The notes under the pieces were generated by a model that searched no databases, was not told the origin of the DNA, and was given only the letters and a program-made list of their open reading frames with translations. From the NCBI RefSeq assembly GCF_025717065.2, contig NZ_JAOVZO020000017.1:496001-560000 (forward strand): a stretch of DNA of 64,000 nucleotides, written 5' to 3'. Source of the stretch: Tahibacter soli. GTDB taxonomy: Bacteria; Pseudomonadota; Gammaproteobacteria; Xanthomonadales; Rhodanobacteraceae. The position numbers were made by a program, and so were the translations under genes. Below, one piece after another: positions 26,743-34,742 of this stretch. The number at the start of each line of letters is the position of its first letter. The first letter of the stretch is position 1.

Positions 26743-28191
26743 ATGACCCTGTTTCGCACGATCGGCCGCTGTGTCGCGGTCATGTTCGCAATCGCCGCCA
26801 GCGCGAATGCGCAGTCGCCCGCCGACGCGACGCCGTGGCTCGACGATCTCGCGGTGCTCGAATCGGGCCTTGCGCGCTCGTACGCCAACTTCGAATTCAA
26901 TCTGCGCGAGCGCCGTATCGATCTGCCGAACATCGACCGCACCGCGCGCACGGCGCTCGCGAACGCGCGCGACGACGCGGCCCGGCGCGCGGCGCTCGAT
27001 GGCGTCGTCGCGGCGTTTCGCGACCCGCATCTGCGCATCGTCTGGAATCCCGTCGCGCCGGACGATGCCGCGCCGTCGCCGGCGTGCCCGGCCGGCTTGC
27101 GCGCGCAGCAGGAGGCTTCTACCGGCGTGCGCTTCGACCGCCTCGACGGCTATGCGCCGCTGGCGTCCGACGCCGCGCGCGACTACAAGGCGGCGTTGTA
27201 CCAAAAGCCCGGCACGCGCACGCGCTACGGCATCGTGCGCATCGGCGCGTTCACCGAGCGTGCGTTCGGCCGCGCCTGCGCAGCCGGCGCGGCAGCGATC
27301 GGCGTCGCGCCCGACGCGCCGTGCGACGCCGCGTGCGAACGCAGGCTCGATATCGCAGTGGGCCGCGTGCTGAACGATTCGCTCGCCGTCGCGCTCGACG
27401 AACTGCGTCGAGGCGGCGCCGATCGTCTCGTCGTGGATCTCACCGACAACGGCGGCGGCTCGGACTGGGTCGAAGCGGTGTTGCGCATCGTCGGCGGCCC
27501 GGTGCGCGCCGCGCGCGTGGCGATGCTCAAGCATGCCGCGTGGCGCGCGCAGCTCGATGCGCAGCTCGCGCGCATCGACGCGGCGCCGGACGACGAACGC
27601 GCTGCGATCGCGCCGGTTCGCGCGGCGCTCGCGCGCGACCGCGCCGCACTCGCGGACGACTGCGACCTGTCGGCCGCGTGGACCGATCGCGACCTCGCGC
27701 TCGGCGCCAGACCGCTGCCGTGTTCGACGCTCGTCACGGGCTCGCTGCATTCGACGGGCTACGCGCCGCACGTCGCGCCGAGCGCGCGGGAGGCGAGCGA
27801 CATCGACGTCATGCGGTTCGTCGCGCGACGCTACGGCGCATATCGCGAGCGCAAGCCGATGCTGCCGGTCGCGGTGCTCGTCAACGCGAACACGCATTCG
27901 GCAGCCGAACTGATGGCCGCGGCGCTCAAGGATGCGGGGCGCGCGACGATCGTCGGAGAAACGAGCGCCGGTGCCGGCTGCGGTCAGTTCACCGACACCG
28001 GAACGGGATTCGCGCTGCCGCGCAGCGGCGCTGCGGTGCATGCGCCCGATTGCGCGCGGCTGCGTGCCGACGGCAGCAACGAGCGTCGCGGCGTCGCGCC
28101 GGACGTCGCCGTGCCGTGGGGGCCGTCCGACAGCGCGTATCAGCGTGCCGAAAAAATGGCGGCGGCGTTGCAGCGGCTCGGTCGCCGCTAA
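26743..28191 (+). CDS. S41-family (tail-specific protease-like) peptidase
   Basis: A 482-residue exported protein: signal peptide (CVAVMFAIAASANAQ) followed by an S41/TSP catalytic domain. The core strand DRLVVDLTDNGGGSDWVEAV and the nucleophile region VLVNANTHSAAELMAAALKD, then AGRATIVGETSAGAG, are typical, with the serine of HSAAE as probable nucleophile. No PDZ domain is recognisable in the N-terminal 200 residues, unlike CtpA/Prc. Several cysteines suggest a periplasmic location. ATG at 26743 is chosen because it begins the signal peptide; the frame is open for 105 codons upstream. It is divergent from the beta-helix gene. Confidence 0.78.
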   Translation: MTLFRTIGRCVAVMFAIAASANAQSPADATPWLDDLAVLESGLARSYANFEFNLRERRIDLPNIDRTARTALANARDDAARRAALDGVVAAFRDPHLRIVWNPVAPDDAAPSPACPAGLRAQQEASTGVRFDRLDGYAPLASDAARDYKAALYQKPGTRTRYGIVRIGAFTERAFGRACAAGAAAIGVAPDAPCDAACERRLDIAVGRVLNDSLAVALDELRRGGADRLVVDLTDNGGGSDWVEAVLRIVGGPVRAARVAMLKHAAWRAQLDAQLARIDAAPDDERAAIAPVRAALARDRAALADDCDLSAAWTDRDLALGARPLPCSTLVTGSLHSTGYAPHVAPSAREASDIDVMRFVARRYGAYRERKPMLPVAVLVNANTHSAAELMAAALKDAGRATIVGETSAGAGCGQFTDTGTGFALPRSGAAVHAPDCARLRADGSNERRGVAPDVAVPWGPSDSAYQRAEKMAAALQRLGRR

Positions 28192-28952
28192 GCGGGCGTC
28201 TTTCGCTTCGCCGCCAGGCGCGCGACGACCTTCGCGTTCGTCAGTTCGCGCAGCGCATCCTTGCCGATCCACCGCGTATGCGCCTGCTGCGAAGCGCCGA
28301 GCCGTTGCGCCAGCGAAACCGCGTCGCGATGCAGCGCTACGCTGCGACGCCCGATCGACCGCAGCGCCCAGTTCACGCCCTTTTTGACGAAGTTGCGTTC
28401 GTCGTCGGCCGCGCGTTCGATCCAGTCGAGGCTCGCGCGAAACGGCGCGTCGTCGCCGCCCTTGTGGTGCAGCGCCATGCTCGCGACCAGCGCGAACGCG
28501 GCGCGCCTGACGAATTCGTCGCGGCGCGTCGACCACGCCTCGGCGCGGCGCCACGCGAGCGGCGAGCGGTCGAACAGCGTGAAGCACAGCGTGTCGCAGA
28601 CCGCCCAGTTGTCGAAGTCGCGCGCCCAGCCGTCCATCTGCGCGGCGGTCAGCTGTGCCGGATCGGCGACGTAGGCGGTCAGCATGCGTGCCTCGTACAC
28701 GCCGGTTTTCCACAACGCCGCCGCGAGGTCGTGGTTGCGGCCGAACGATTTCGCGATCGCCTGGATGTCGCGCATGCCGACGCCGAGCGCGCGGTCGGAC
28801 GGAATCGCGTAGCGCGCCATGCCGTCGCGCGTCGCCTTCGTCGCGCGTCGCTCGAGCTGCGCGAGCGCGTCGGCGACCTGTTCGGACAGCGGTCGCGTAT
28901 CGGGCGCTCCGGTTTTGGACGCGCGCTTCGTCGGTGCGGTTGCTTTGTTCAC
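28188..28952 (-). CDS. DNA alkylation repair enzyme, AlkD-like HEAT-repeat protein
   Basis: A 254-residue protein of alpha-helical HEAT-like repeats. Typical landmarks are MRDIQAIAKSFGRNHDLAAA, LWKTGVYEARMLTAYVADP, WARDFDNWAVCDTLCFTLF and VKKGVNWALRSIGRRS, matching the AlkD/AlkC DNA-glycosylase group that removes bulky alkylated bases. The N-terminal 25 residues are Lys/Thr/Ala-rich and probably disordered. It overlaps the S41 gene tail-to-tail by four bases, so the two genes share no terminator. Confidence 0.83.
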   Translation of the reverse strand: MNKATAPTKRASKTGAPDTRPLSEQVADALAQLERRATKATRDGMARYAIPSDRALGVGMRDIQAIAKSFGRNHDLAAALWKTGVYEARMLTAYVADPAQLTAAQMDGWARDFDNWAVCDTLCFTLFDRSPLAWRRAEAWSTRRDEFVRRAAFALVASMALHHKGGDDAPFRASLDWIERAADDERNFVKKGVNWALRSIGRRSVALHRDAVSLAQRLGASQQAHTRWIGKDALRELTNAKVVARLAAKRKTPA

Positions 28953-29022
28953 TTTGCGGGTCTCGCGAACCGGGTCGCCGAAGTCTACCGCCGTGCCCGG
29001 CGCCGGAGTGCGCAGAAAGTGC

Positions 29023-29051
29023 TTGACAGGCGTCCCCGTCGTACATAACTT
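29023..29051 (+). promoter_or_regulatory. Promoter of the arsR-SRPBCC operon
   Basis: A perfect -35 TTGACA (29023-29028), then 17 bases, then TAACTT (29046-29051) as a weak -10. The ATG of the regulator is 29 bases further. The -10 overlaps the left arm of the candidate operator. Confidence 0.5.
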
Positions 29052-29076
29052 ATGGGTTATACAACCTTTGAGTTAT
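29045..29076 (+). promoter_or_regulatory. Candidate ArsR-type operator
   Basis: Two overlapping dyads: ATAAC-N6-GTTAT (29045-29060) and ATAACT...AGTTAT (29045-29050 and 29071-29076), with GGTT-ATAC-AACC between. It overlaps the -10 and sits just upstream of the regulator ATG, as expected for autorepression. Confidence 0.5.
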
Positions 29077-29080
29077 AGAA

Positions 29081-29464
29081 ATGACGACCGCCCGAACCCT
29101 CGACAGCACGTTCGCCGCCCTGGCCGACCCGACGCGACGCGCGATCCTCGCGCGGCTATCGCTCGGCGAGGCATCGGTGAACGAGCTGGCCGAACCCTTC
29201 GCGATGAGCCAGCCGGCGATATCCAAGCACCTGAAGGTGCTCGAGCTCGCCGGCCTCATCTCGCGCGGCCGCGACGCGCAGCGCCGGCCGTGCCGCATCG
29301 AGGCCGCGCCGCTCGCGCAGGCGAGCGGCTGGCTCGACAACTACCGACGATTCTGGGAGCACAGCTTCGCGCAACTGGACGATCTGCTCGAAGAACTGAA
29401 AGCCGAGCAAGCCGCCGCAAAAAAATCCACCAAACGTCGAAATACCAAAGGAGACAAAACATGA
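29081..29464 (+). CDS. ArsR-family winged-helix regulator (SRPBCC-linked)
   Basis: A 127-residue dimeric repressor of the non-metal ArsR subgroup paired with SRPBCC proteins. The winged helix reads FAALADPTRRAILARLSLGE, then ASVNELAEPFAMSQPAISKH and LKVLELAGLISRG. No metal-binding cysteines are present. The C-terminal 25 residues are Lys-rich (KAEQAAAKKSTKRRN). Its TGA overlaps the ATG of the next gene (ATGA), so the pair is coupled, and dyads in its promoter suggest autoregulation. Confidence 0.88.
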   Translation: MTTARTLDSTFAALADPTRRAILARLSLGEASVNELAEPFAMSQPAISKHLKVLELAGLISRGRDAQRRPCRIEAAPLAQASGWLDNYRRFWEHSFAQLDDLLEELKAEQAAAKKSTKRRNTKGDKT

Positions 29465-29958
29465 GCGCCGCCAAGCCCCTGTCGATCGCGACCCCCGGCG
29501 ATTGCGAAATCGTCATCACGCGCGAATTCAACGCGCCGCGCGAACTCGTTTTCGACGCGATGGGCGAAGCCCGTCTGCTCAAGCGCTGGTTCAACGGCCC
29601 GCCGGGCTGGACGCTCTCGGTCTGCGACGTCGACTTCCGCGTCGGCGGCAAGTATCGCTTCGTCTGGAACGGCCCCGACGGCGTCGAAATGGGCATGGGC
29701 GGCGTACACAAGGAAATCGTGCGGCCCGAGCGTGTCGTGCGCACCGAAATCTTCGACCAGGACTGGACCGGCGGCGAAACGATCGGCACCGCCGTGTTCA
29801 CCGAGCGCGACGGCCGCACGACGCTGACGACGACGGTCGTCTATTCGTCGCGCGAGGCCCGCGACGCGGCGCTTCAGAGCGGCATGGCCGAAGGCATGGA
29901 GATGGGCTACCAGACGCTCGATGCGTTCCTGGCCGATCAGATCGCAGCCGGCGCGTGA
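29461..29958 (+). CDS. SRPBCC (AHSA1-type) protein
   Basis: A 165-residue START/Bet v1-like ligand-binding protein of the AHSA1 subgroup. Landmarks are ITREFNAPRELVFDAMGEAR, LLKRWFNGPPGWTLSVCDVD, GGKYRFVWNGPDGVEMGMGG and the closing MEMGYQTLDAFL helix. It is cytoplasmic. The coupled ArsR regulator suggests that it responds to or modifies a small hydrophobic ligand, but none is known from sequence. Confidence 0.86.
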   Translation: MSAAKPLSIATPGDCEIVITREFNAPRELVFDAMGEARLLKRWFNGPPGWTLSVCDVDFRVGGKYRFVWNGPDGVEMGMGGVHKEIVRPERVVRTEIFDQDWTGGETIGTAVFTERDGRTTLTTTVVYSSREARDAALQSGMAEGMEMGYQTLDAFLADQIAAGA

Positions 29959-30020
29959 TCGGCAGCGGCGGCGCGCGGTGCGCCGCCGTTCTTTTCCTTG
30001 TCGTTTGACGGAGAATCGCA

Positions 30021-30449
30021 ATGGCTAGCGCAACGCTCGGCACCGGCTCGCAGCCGGCACGCTACTGGGCCAGCATCGGCGTCATCGTGCTCGGCGTGCT
30101 CGTCAACGCGATCCCGGCGATCGCGATCGACGAAGTGTTCCATCGCCTCGAGGTGTATCCGGCCTGGGGCGAACCGATGTTCGATCCGTCCGACAATCTG
30201 CTGGCCTTCAGCTACCGCCTGCTGCTTGCGGTGGCGAGCGGCTGGGTCGTCGCGCGCCTCGCGCCGCGCCATCCGATGCGTCATGCGCTCATACTCGGCT
30301 GCGTCGGCGTCGTACTGTCGACGCTCGGCACGTTCGCGATGATGGGCTATGGACCGTTGTGGTATCCGCTCGCGCTGGTTGCCATCAGTCTGCCGGCGTC
30401 GCTGCTCGGTGCGCGCCTCGCGCTGCGCCGCGCGAGTGCGGCGACATGA
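30021..30449 (+). CDS. Small membrane protein, four helices, unknown function
   Basis: A 142-residue protein with four predicted membrane helices: YWASIGVIVLGVLVNAIPAI, LLAFSYRLLLAVASGWVVAR, HALILGCVGVVLSTLGTFAM and YPLALVAISLPASLLGARLA. It has no charged residues typical of transport. It follows the ArsR-SRPBCC pair by 62 bases on the same strand and could be co-transcribed. GGAG precedes ATG at 30021. I do not recognise the family. Confidence 0.72.
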   Translation: MASATLGTGSQPARYWASIGVIVLGVLVNAIPAIAIDEVFHRLEVYPAWGEPMFDPSDNLLAFSYRLLLAVASGWVVARLAPRHPMRHALILGCVGVVLSTLGTFAMMGYGPLWYPLALVAISLPASLLGARLALRRASAAT

Positions 30450-30519
30450 ACGCTTCGGTGCGCATATCGATGCCGAACGAGCGCGAAGTCGTGCTCGAGC
30501 GCGTGAGCCGTCGTCGCGG

Positions 30520-31155
30520 TTACCGGATCTCGCGCATCGCCGCGCCGACGGCTTGCGCATTCGCGTCGCCTTCGGCATCGAGTCCGTCGGCGGCGCCCAC
30601 GCGATCTTCCACGGTGCGGTTCTGTCCCAGTTTCCACTTTCCCTCGATCCGCGCGATCGGCAGGCGCAGGCCGACGATGCCGCGCAGCTGCGTGCGCACG
30701 TAATCGTCCGGCGCGTCGGATACGCGCCAGCGCTCCGTGCGATGCGCCTCGCGCGCATCGGTGAGACTTTCCAGCAGCCGCAGCAGCGCGTCGGGTTCGT
30801 CGAATGCTTCGAGACGGCCGTACGCGTGCACGACGGTATAGTTCCACGTCGGCACCTCGCGATGATGCGCGGCCTTGCCGGGATACCAGCTCGGCGACAC
30901 GTACGCGTGCGGGCCCGCGAAGATCGCGAGCGACGTGCGCGCCGCCGCCGCGAGCCGCCAGTGCGGATTGCCGCGCGCGACGTGGCCGACGAGCACGCCG
31001 TTCGGATGCGCCGCGTCTTGGAGAAGATGCAGCGGAATATGGCTCGCGAACGGCGCGTCGCCGTCGTCGGTGACGAGCGTGGCGAACGGGTTCGCGCGCA
31101 CGAACGCGTGCAGTACGTCGAGGCGGGATTCGGCGAAGGCGGAAGGCGTGTACAC
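30520..31155 (-). CDS. FMN-binding PaiB-type protein
   Basis: A 211-residue protein of the PaiB family (FMN-binding split barrel, described as a negative regulator in Bacillus). It opens MYTPSAFAESRLDVLHAFVR and contains FATLVTDDGDAPFASHIPLH, AIFAGPHAYVSPSWYPGK and VPTWNYTVVHAYGRLEAFDE, then the C-terminal LRGIVGLRLPIARIEGKWKL and GQNR. All these are close to the family consensus. GTG at 31155 is the start. Binding of flavin or haem and any regulatory target remain inference. Confidence 0.85.
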   Translation of the reverse strand: MYTPSAFAESRLDVLHAFVRANPFATLVTDDGDAPFASHIPLHLLQDAAHPNGVLVGHVARGNPHWRLAAAARTSLAIFAGPHAYVSPSWYPGKAAHHREVPTWNYTVVHAYGRLEAFDEPDALLRLLESLTDAREAHRTERWRVSDAPDDYVRTQLRGIVGLRLPIARIEGKWKLGQNRTVEDRVGAADGLDAEGDANAQAVGAAMREIR

Positions 31156-31283
31156 GGCGGCTCCCGATGTGAGGGAGTTCCAGCGTAGCGCGCGCCGCGA
31201 CCGCTGAAAGGAGCCAATGCGCGGCGACGCGCAGGCGCCTCTGTGCGGCGTATGATCGGCCTTGCCGTGGAAGGGGAGCCGCG

Positions 31284-31751
31284 ATGCTCGAGGAAACGCT
31301 GTTCAACGCCGCCGACGCGGCCTACGACGCAGCCGACTATGCGACGGCGTTCCGGCTGTTCACGCAATGCGCCGAACTCGGCGAAAGCGCGGCCATGTCG
31401 CGTCTCGCGCTGATGTGCGACCTGGGGCACGGCGTGCCGATCGACATCGAAGCGGCCGTCGCCTGGGATCTGAAGGCGATCGAGGCCGGCTGCACGTCGT
31501 CGATGTTCAATCTCGCGGTCACGTTTCGCCGCTGCGGGCAGATACGTTCGTCGCGACTGTGGTTCGAACGCGCGCTCGACGCCGGGCACGGCGAGGCCGC
31601 GATCGAACTGGCGAAGCTCTACAGCGTCAGCGACCGCGAAGCCGACACCGCGATCGCGTACCTGCGCCGCGCGCTCGAATTCGACGACCTGATCGACGAC
31701 GACCGCGCCGAAGCGCAGGAACTGCTCGCGCGCGATCCGCGCGACTGGTGA
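31284..31751 (+). CDS. Sel1-like/TPR repeat protein
   Basis: A 155-residue protein made of three to four Sel1-like repeats. The pattern is A-x-x-x-L-A-x-x-x-x-x-G: SRLALMCDLGHGVPIDIEAA, DLKAIEAGCTSSMFNLAVTF, WFERALDAGHGEAAIELAKL and AIAYLRRALEFDDL. There is no signal peptide. It is probably a cytoplasmic scaffold. ATG at 31284 is preceded by GGGGAG. A VOC-family gene follows 27 bases later. Confidence 0.78.
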   Translation: MLEETLFNAADAAYDAADYATAFRLFTQCAELGESAAMSRLALMCDLGHGVPIDIEAAVAWDLKAIEAGCTSSMFNLAVTFRRCGQIRSSRLWFERALDAGHGEAAIELAKLYSVSDREADTAIAYLRRALEFDDLIDDDRAEAQELLARDPRDW

Positions 31752-31778
31752 GCCGCCGCCGCTAGAGAAGAGACGACG

Positions 31779-32198
31779 ATGACCCTGCGCGACAACCGCT
31801 CGATGCCGGGCGCGAGCGTGATTCCGGAACTGGCGTATCCCGACGTGCGCGAGGCCGCGCAGTGGCTGTGCCGCGCGTTCGGTTTCGTCGAGCGTCTGCG
31901 CATCGGCGGCCATCGCGTGCAGCTCGTGTACGGCAACGGCGCGATCGTCGTCGTCGGCGCGGGCGACGCGCCGTCGACGACGCATGCGACGCACCGCGTG
32001 ATGGTGCGCGTCGACGATGTCGATGCGCATTACGCACAGGCCGTGCGGGCCGGCGCGCGAATCGCCGGTGCGCCGACCGACTATCCGTACGGCGAGCGGC
32101 AGTACGGTGCGATCGATCCTGGCGGGCACGCGTGGACGTTCTCGCAGTCGATCGCGGACAGCGATCCGGCGAGCTGGGGCGGCGAACTCTTACCCTAG
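31779..32198 (+). CDS. VOC/glyoxalase-superfamily protein
   Basis: A 139-residue single-domain VOC protein of the bleomycin-resistance/PhnB-like type. It contains PELAYPDVREAAQWLCRAFG, a central HRVMVRVDDVDAHYAQAVRA and the closing GERQYGAIDPGGHAWTFSQS. The closing motif, usually DPxGHxWxF, is intact. Metal ligands are not clear, so an enzymatic role is uncertain. It may form an operon with the Sel1 gene. Confidence 0.83.
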   Translation: MTLRDNRSMPGASVIPELAYPDVREAAQWLCRAFGFVERLRIGGHRVQLVYGNGAIVVVGAGDAPSTTHATHRVMVRVDDVDAHYAQAVRAGARIAGAPTDYPYGERQYGAIDPGGHAWTFSQSIADSDPASWGGELLP

Positions 32199-32222
32199 TC
32201 GCGGCGACGCAAATTACGCTTG

Positions 32223-32247
32223 ACGTATTACGATAAGCGTAATACGT
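32223..32247 (+). promoter_or_regulatory. Perfect dyad operator of higBA
   Basis: Arms ACGTATTACG (32223-32232) and CGTAATACGT (32238-32247), perfect 10-base inverted repeat with a 5-base spacer. It ends eight bases before the higB ATG and so covers the ribosome binding region. A partial outer arm (ATTACGCTT at 32212, AAGCGTAAT at 32235) widens it. This is the expected place for HigA autorepression. Confidence 0.7.
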
Positions 32248-32254
32248 TGGACGT

Positions 32255-32536
32255 ATGGGAATTCAATCCTTTGACTGCAAGGACACGCAGGAACTGTTCG
32301 AAGGCGGCAGCCCGCGCCGCTTCCGGGCGATCACGGACATCGCCGAGCGCAAGCTGACGCAGCTCGACGTCGCGAAGACATTGGATTTTCTGCGCTCCCC
32401 GCCGGGCAACCGGCTGGAAGCCTTGCGGGGCAATCGCAAAGGCCAGTTCAGCATCCGGATCAACGATCAGTTCCGCCTTTGCTTCGTCTGGACCGACGCG
32501 GGTCCGGCCCGTGTCGAAATCACCGACTATCACTGA
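32255..32536 (+). CDS. higB: HigB-type toxin (RelE superfamily)
   Basis: A 93-residue ribosome-dependent mRNA endonuclease of the HigB/Killer family, with toxin gene first. Landmarks are MGIQSFDCKDTQELFEGG, then LDVAKTLDFLRSPPGNRLEA and GNRKGQFSIRINDQFRLCFV, the conserved catalytic core of HigB. The length is the usual 92-93. The antitoxin follows after five bases. The region is only 40% G+C over 32221-32280, much lower than the surrounding genes, suggesting acquisition by transfer. Confidence 0.92.
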   Translation: MGIQSFDCKDTQELFEGGSPRRFRAITDIAERKLTQLDVAKTLDFLRSPPGNRLEALRGNRKGQFSIRINDQFRLCFVWTDAGPARVEITDYH

Positions 32537-32541
32537 CTGCC

Positions 32542-32844
32542 ATGAACCGTCCGATCAATCGCATGCGCGCCATCCACCCCGGCGAAGTGCTGCGCAACGA
32601 CTATCTCGCGCCGCTCGGCATGAGCGCGAATGCGCTCGCCGGTCATCTGCGCGTGCCGGCCACGCGCATCCACGAAATCGTCAACGAACGCCGCGGCGTC
32701 ACCGCCGACACCGCCGAACGCCTCGCGCGCTTCTTCGGCGGTGACGCCGCGTCCTGGCTGCAGATGCAGGCGCTGTACGACCTCAAGACGCTGGCGACGC
32801 ACGACGAGATCATGCGCTCGGTCATCCCGATGAACGCGGCCTGA
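32542..32844 (+). CDS. higA: HigA-type antitoxin (HTH)
   Basis: A 100-residue helix-turn-helix antitoxin of the HigA family. The family opening IHPGEVLRNDYLAPLGMSAN is followed by ALAGHLRVPATRIHEIVNER and RGVTADTAERLARFFGGDAA. It neutralises HigB and, with it, represses the operon through the dyad at 32223. ATG at 32542 is chosen over the upstream frame because this is the exact family start. It is convergent with the tetR gene that ends at 32851. Confidence 0.92.
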   Translation: MNRPINRMRAIHPGEVLRNDYLAPLGMSANALAGHLRVPATRIHEIVNERRGVTADTAERLARFFGGDAASWLQMQALYDLKTLATHDEIMRSVIPMNAA

Positions 32845-32850
32845 CAGCCG

Positions 32851-33429
32851 CTACGTCGCCGAGCCGCGTTCGAGTTCGGTCGCGGCGGCGTCGAGGATTT
32901 CCTTCGACAACGCCGCGTCGCCGACCGCCCGCGCGAGCACGAGCGCGCCGACCATGCCGGCCAGCGTCGCCGCCGCCTTGCGCCGGCGCGTACTGCGCAG
33001 GCGATCGGGCAGCAGCCGCGCGACGCCGTCGATCATCCGCGTGACGGCTTCGCCGATGCCCGTACGCACCGCGTCGCTCTGGCGCGCCGCGTCGGTGCCG
33101 ATCATCGCGAGCAGGCAGCCGCGGTCCGGCGCGTCGCGATGGCGTTCGGACAGATATTCGCGCAGCAGCGCGGCGAGCGGCCGTTCCGGCGCATCGTCGA
33201 TCACCTGTCGCCAGCGCCGCGCCGATGCGGCGAGCGCGGCGCGGCTCGCCTCGTCCGCGAGATCGTCCTTGGACGCGAAATGCCGGTAGAAGCCGCCGTG
33301 CGTGAGGCCGGCCGCCTGCATGATGTCGGCGATGCCGACGCCGTCGTAGCCGCGCTCGCGGAACAGCGCGCCGGCGACGTCGACGATGTTTTCGCGATTC
33401 TGCGCGGCCTGTTCGCGGCTGACTTTCAT
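32851..33429 (-). CDS. TetR-family transcriptional regulator
   Basis: A 192-residue TetR repressor. Its HTH is at the N-terminus (NRENIVDVAGALFRERGYDG, then GIADIMQAAGLTHGGFYRHF and ASKDDL), with a ligand-binding helical domain of the C-terminal TetR_C type (RGCLLAMIGTDAARQS). It is divergent from the thiolase at 33551, and two perfect dyads lie between them. It therefore probably controls itself and the thiolase. The ligand is unknown. Confidence 0.87.
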   Translation of the reverse strand: MKVSREQAAQNRENIVDVAGALFRERGYDGVGIADIMQAAGLTHGGFYRHFASKDDLADEASRAALAASARRWRQVIDDAPERPLAALLREYLSERHRDAPDRGCLLAMIGTDAARQSDAVRTGIGEAVTRMIDGVARLLPDRLRSTRRRKAAATLAGMVGALVLARAVGDAALSKEILDAAATELERGSAT

Positions 33430-33465
33430 CGCGCATCTCCTTCGGTGGCGGGTTGACGCGATTAT

Positions 33466-33505
33466 ATGACGGGCGTCATCATTGAGTTATTGATGATAGT
33501 CATCA
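33466..33505. promoter_or_regulatory. Two TetR-type operator dyads
   Basis: First dyad ATGACG-GG-CGTCAT (33466-33479); second TGATGA-TAG-TCATCA (33491-33505). Their centres are 25-26 bases apart. Both lie between the divergent tetR and thiolase genes in an A/T-richer patch that must hold both promoters. Confidence 0.6.
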
Positions 33506-33550
33506 TCTAAGCGGCAACGCACTCAAGTGGACACAGCAAGCGAGACTGCC

Positions 33551-34738
33551 ATGAACGAACACGATCCCGTCGTCATCGTCGCCGCCGTGCGCACGCCGCT
33601 CGGCCGCTTTCTCGGCGACCTTTCGCCGCTGCCCGCGCACGCGCTCGGCGCGCACGCGATACGCGCGGCGCTCGCGCGCGCCGGCGTCGCGCCCGAGCGC
33701 GTCGACGAGGTGCTGATGGGTAACGTGCTGTCGGCCGGGCAGGGGCAGGCACCGGCGCGGCAGGCCGCGCGTGCGGCCGGACTGCCCGACGCCGTCGGCG
33801 CCACGACGATCAACAAGGTCTGCGGTTCGGGCATGAAGGCCGCGATGCTCGGGCACGATCTGCTGCTCGCGGGCTCGGCGCAGGTCGTCGTCGCCGGCGG
33901 CATGGAATCGATGTCGAACGCGCCTTATCTGCTGGCGAAGGCGCGCGGCGGCTACCGCGTCGGCCACGACGTCGTGATCGATCACATGCAGCGCGACGGC
34001 CTGGAAGATGCCTACGAAGCGGGCCGCGCGATGGGCGACTTCGGCGAATCGGCCGCGCAGGCCTACGGCTTCACGCGCGCCGACCAGGACGCCTACGCGT
34101 TCGAAACGCTGACGCGGGCACGCGCCGCCGTCACGGAACGCCGCTTCGCCGACGAGATCGTGCCGGTCGCGGTTCCCGCGAAAGGCGGCGAAGTGCTGAT
34201 CGAGAACGACGAACATCCGCTCAAGGTATCGCCCGATCGCATCGCGACGCTGAAGCCGGCGTTCAACCCGCAAGGCACGATCACCGCCGCGAGCGCATCG
34301 GCGAACGCCGACGGCGCGGCCGCGCTGGTGCTCACGCGCCGCTCGATCGCGCAGCGCGAAGGCTGGCCGGTGCTGGCGCGGATCGTCGCGCACGCGACGC
34401 ACAGCCAGGAACCGGCCTGGTATACGACCGCGCCGATTCCGGCCGTGCGCAAGCTGCTCGACAAGGCCGGCTGGCGCATCGACGACGTCGATCTCGTCGA
34501 GATCAACGAAGCTTTCGCCGTGGTCGCGATGGCCGCGGCGAAGGACCTCGGTATCGCGCGCGACAAGCTCAACGTCAACGGCGGCGCGTGCGCGCTGGGC
34601 CATCCGATCGGCGCGACCGGCGCGCGGCTCATCGTCACGTTGCTGCATGCGCTCAAGGCGCGCGGCGGCAGGCGCGGCGTCGCGGCATTGTGCATCGGCG
34701 GCGGCGAGGCGACGGCGGTCGCGATCGAACTCGTCTGA
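33551..34738 (+). CDS. Acetyl-CoA acetyltransferase (thiolase)
   Basis: A 395-residue thiolase that condenses or cleaves acyl-CoA (two acetyl-CoA to acetoacetyl-CoA, or the reverse). The active-site cysteine is in TTINKVCGSGMKAAMLG, the histidine in NGGACALGHPIGATGARL and the second cysteine in VAALCIGGGEATAVAIE. It is closest in style to the acetoacetyl-CoA group (AtoB/PhaA). There is no beta-oxidation partner next to it. TetR control from the divergent gene is likely. Confidence 0.9.
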   Translation: MNEHDPVVIVAAVRTPLGRFLGDLSPLPAHALGAHAIRAALARAGVAPERVDEVLMGNVLSAGQGQAPARQAARAAGLPDAVGATTINKVCGSGMKAAMLGHDLLLAGSAQVVVAGGMESMSNAPYLLAKARGGYRVGHDVVIDHMQRDGLEDAYEAGRAMGDFGESAAQAYGFTRADQDAYAFETLTRARAAVTERRFADEIVPVAVPAKGGEVLIENDEHPLKVSPDRIATLKPAFNPQGTITAASASANADGAAALVLTRRSIAQREGWPVLARIVAHATHSQEPAWYTTAPIPAVRKLLDKAGWRIDDVDLVEINEAFAVVAMAAAKDLGIARDKLNVNGGACALGHPIGATGARLIVTLLHALKARGGRRGVAALCIGGGEATAVAIELV

Positions 34739-34742
34739 CGGT

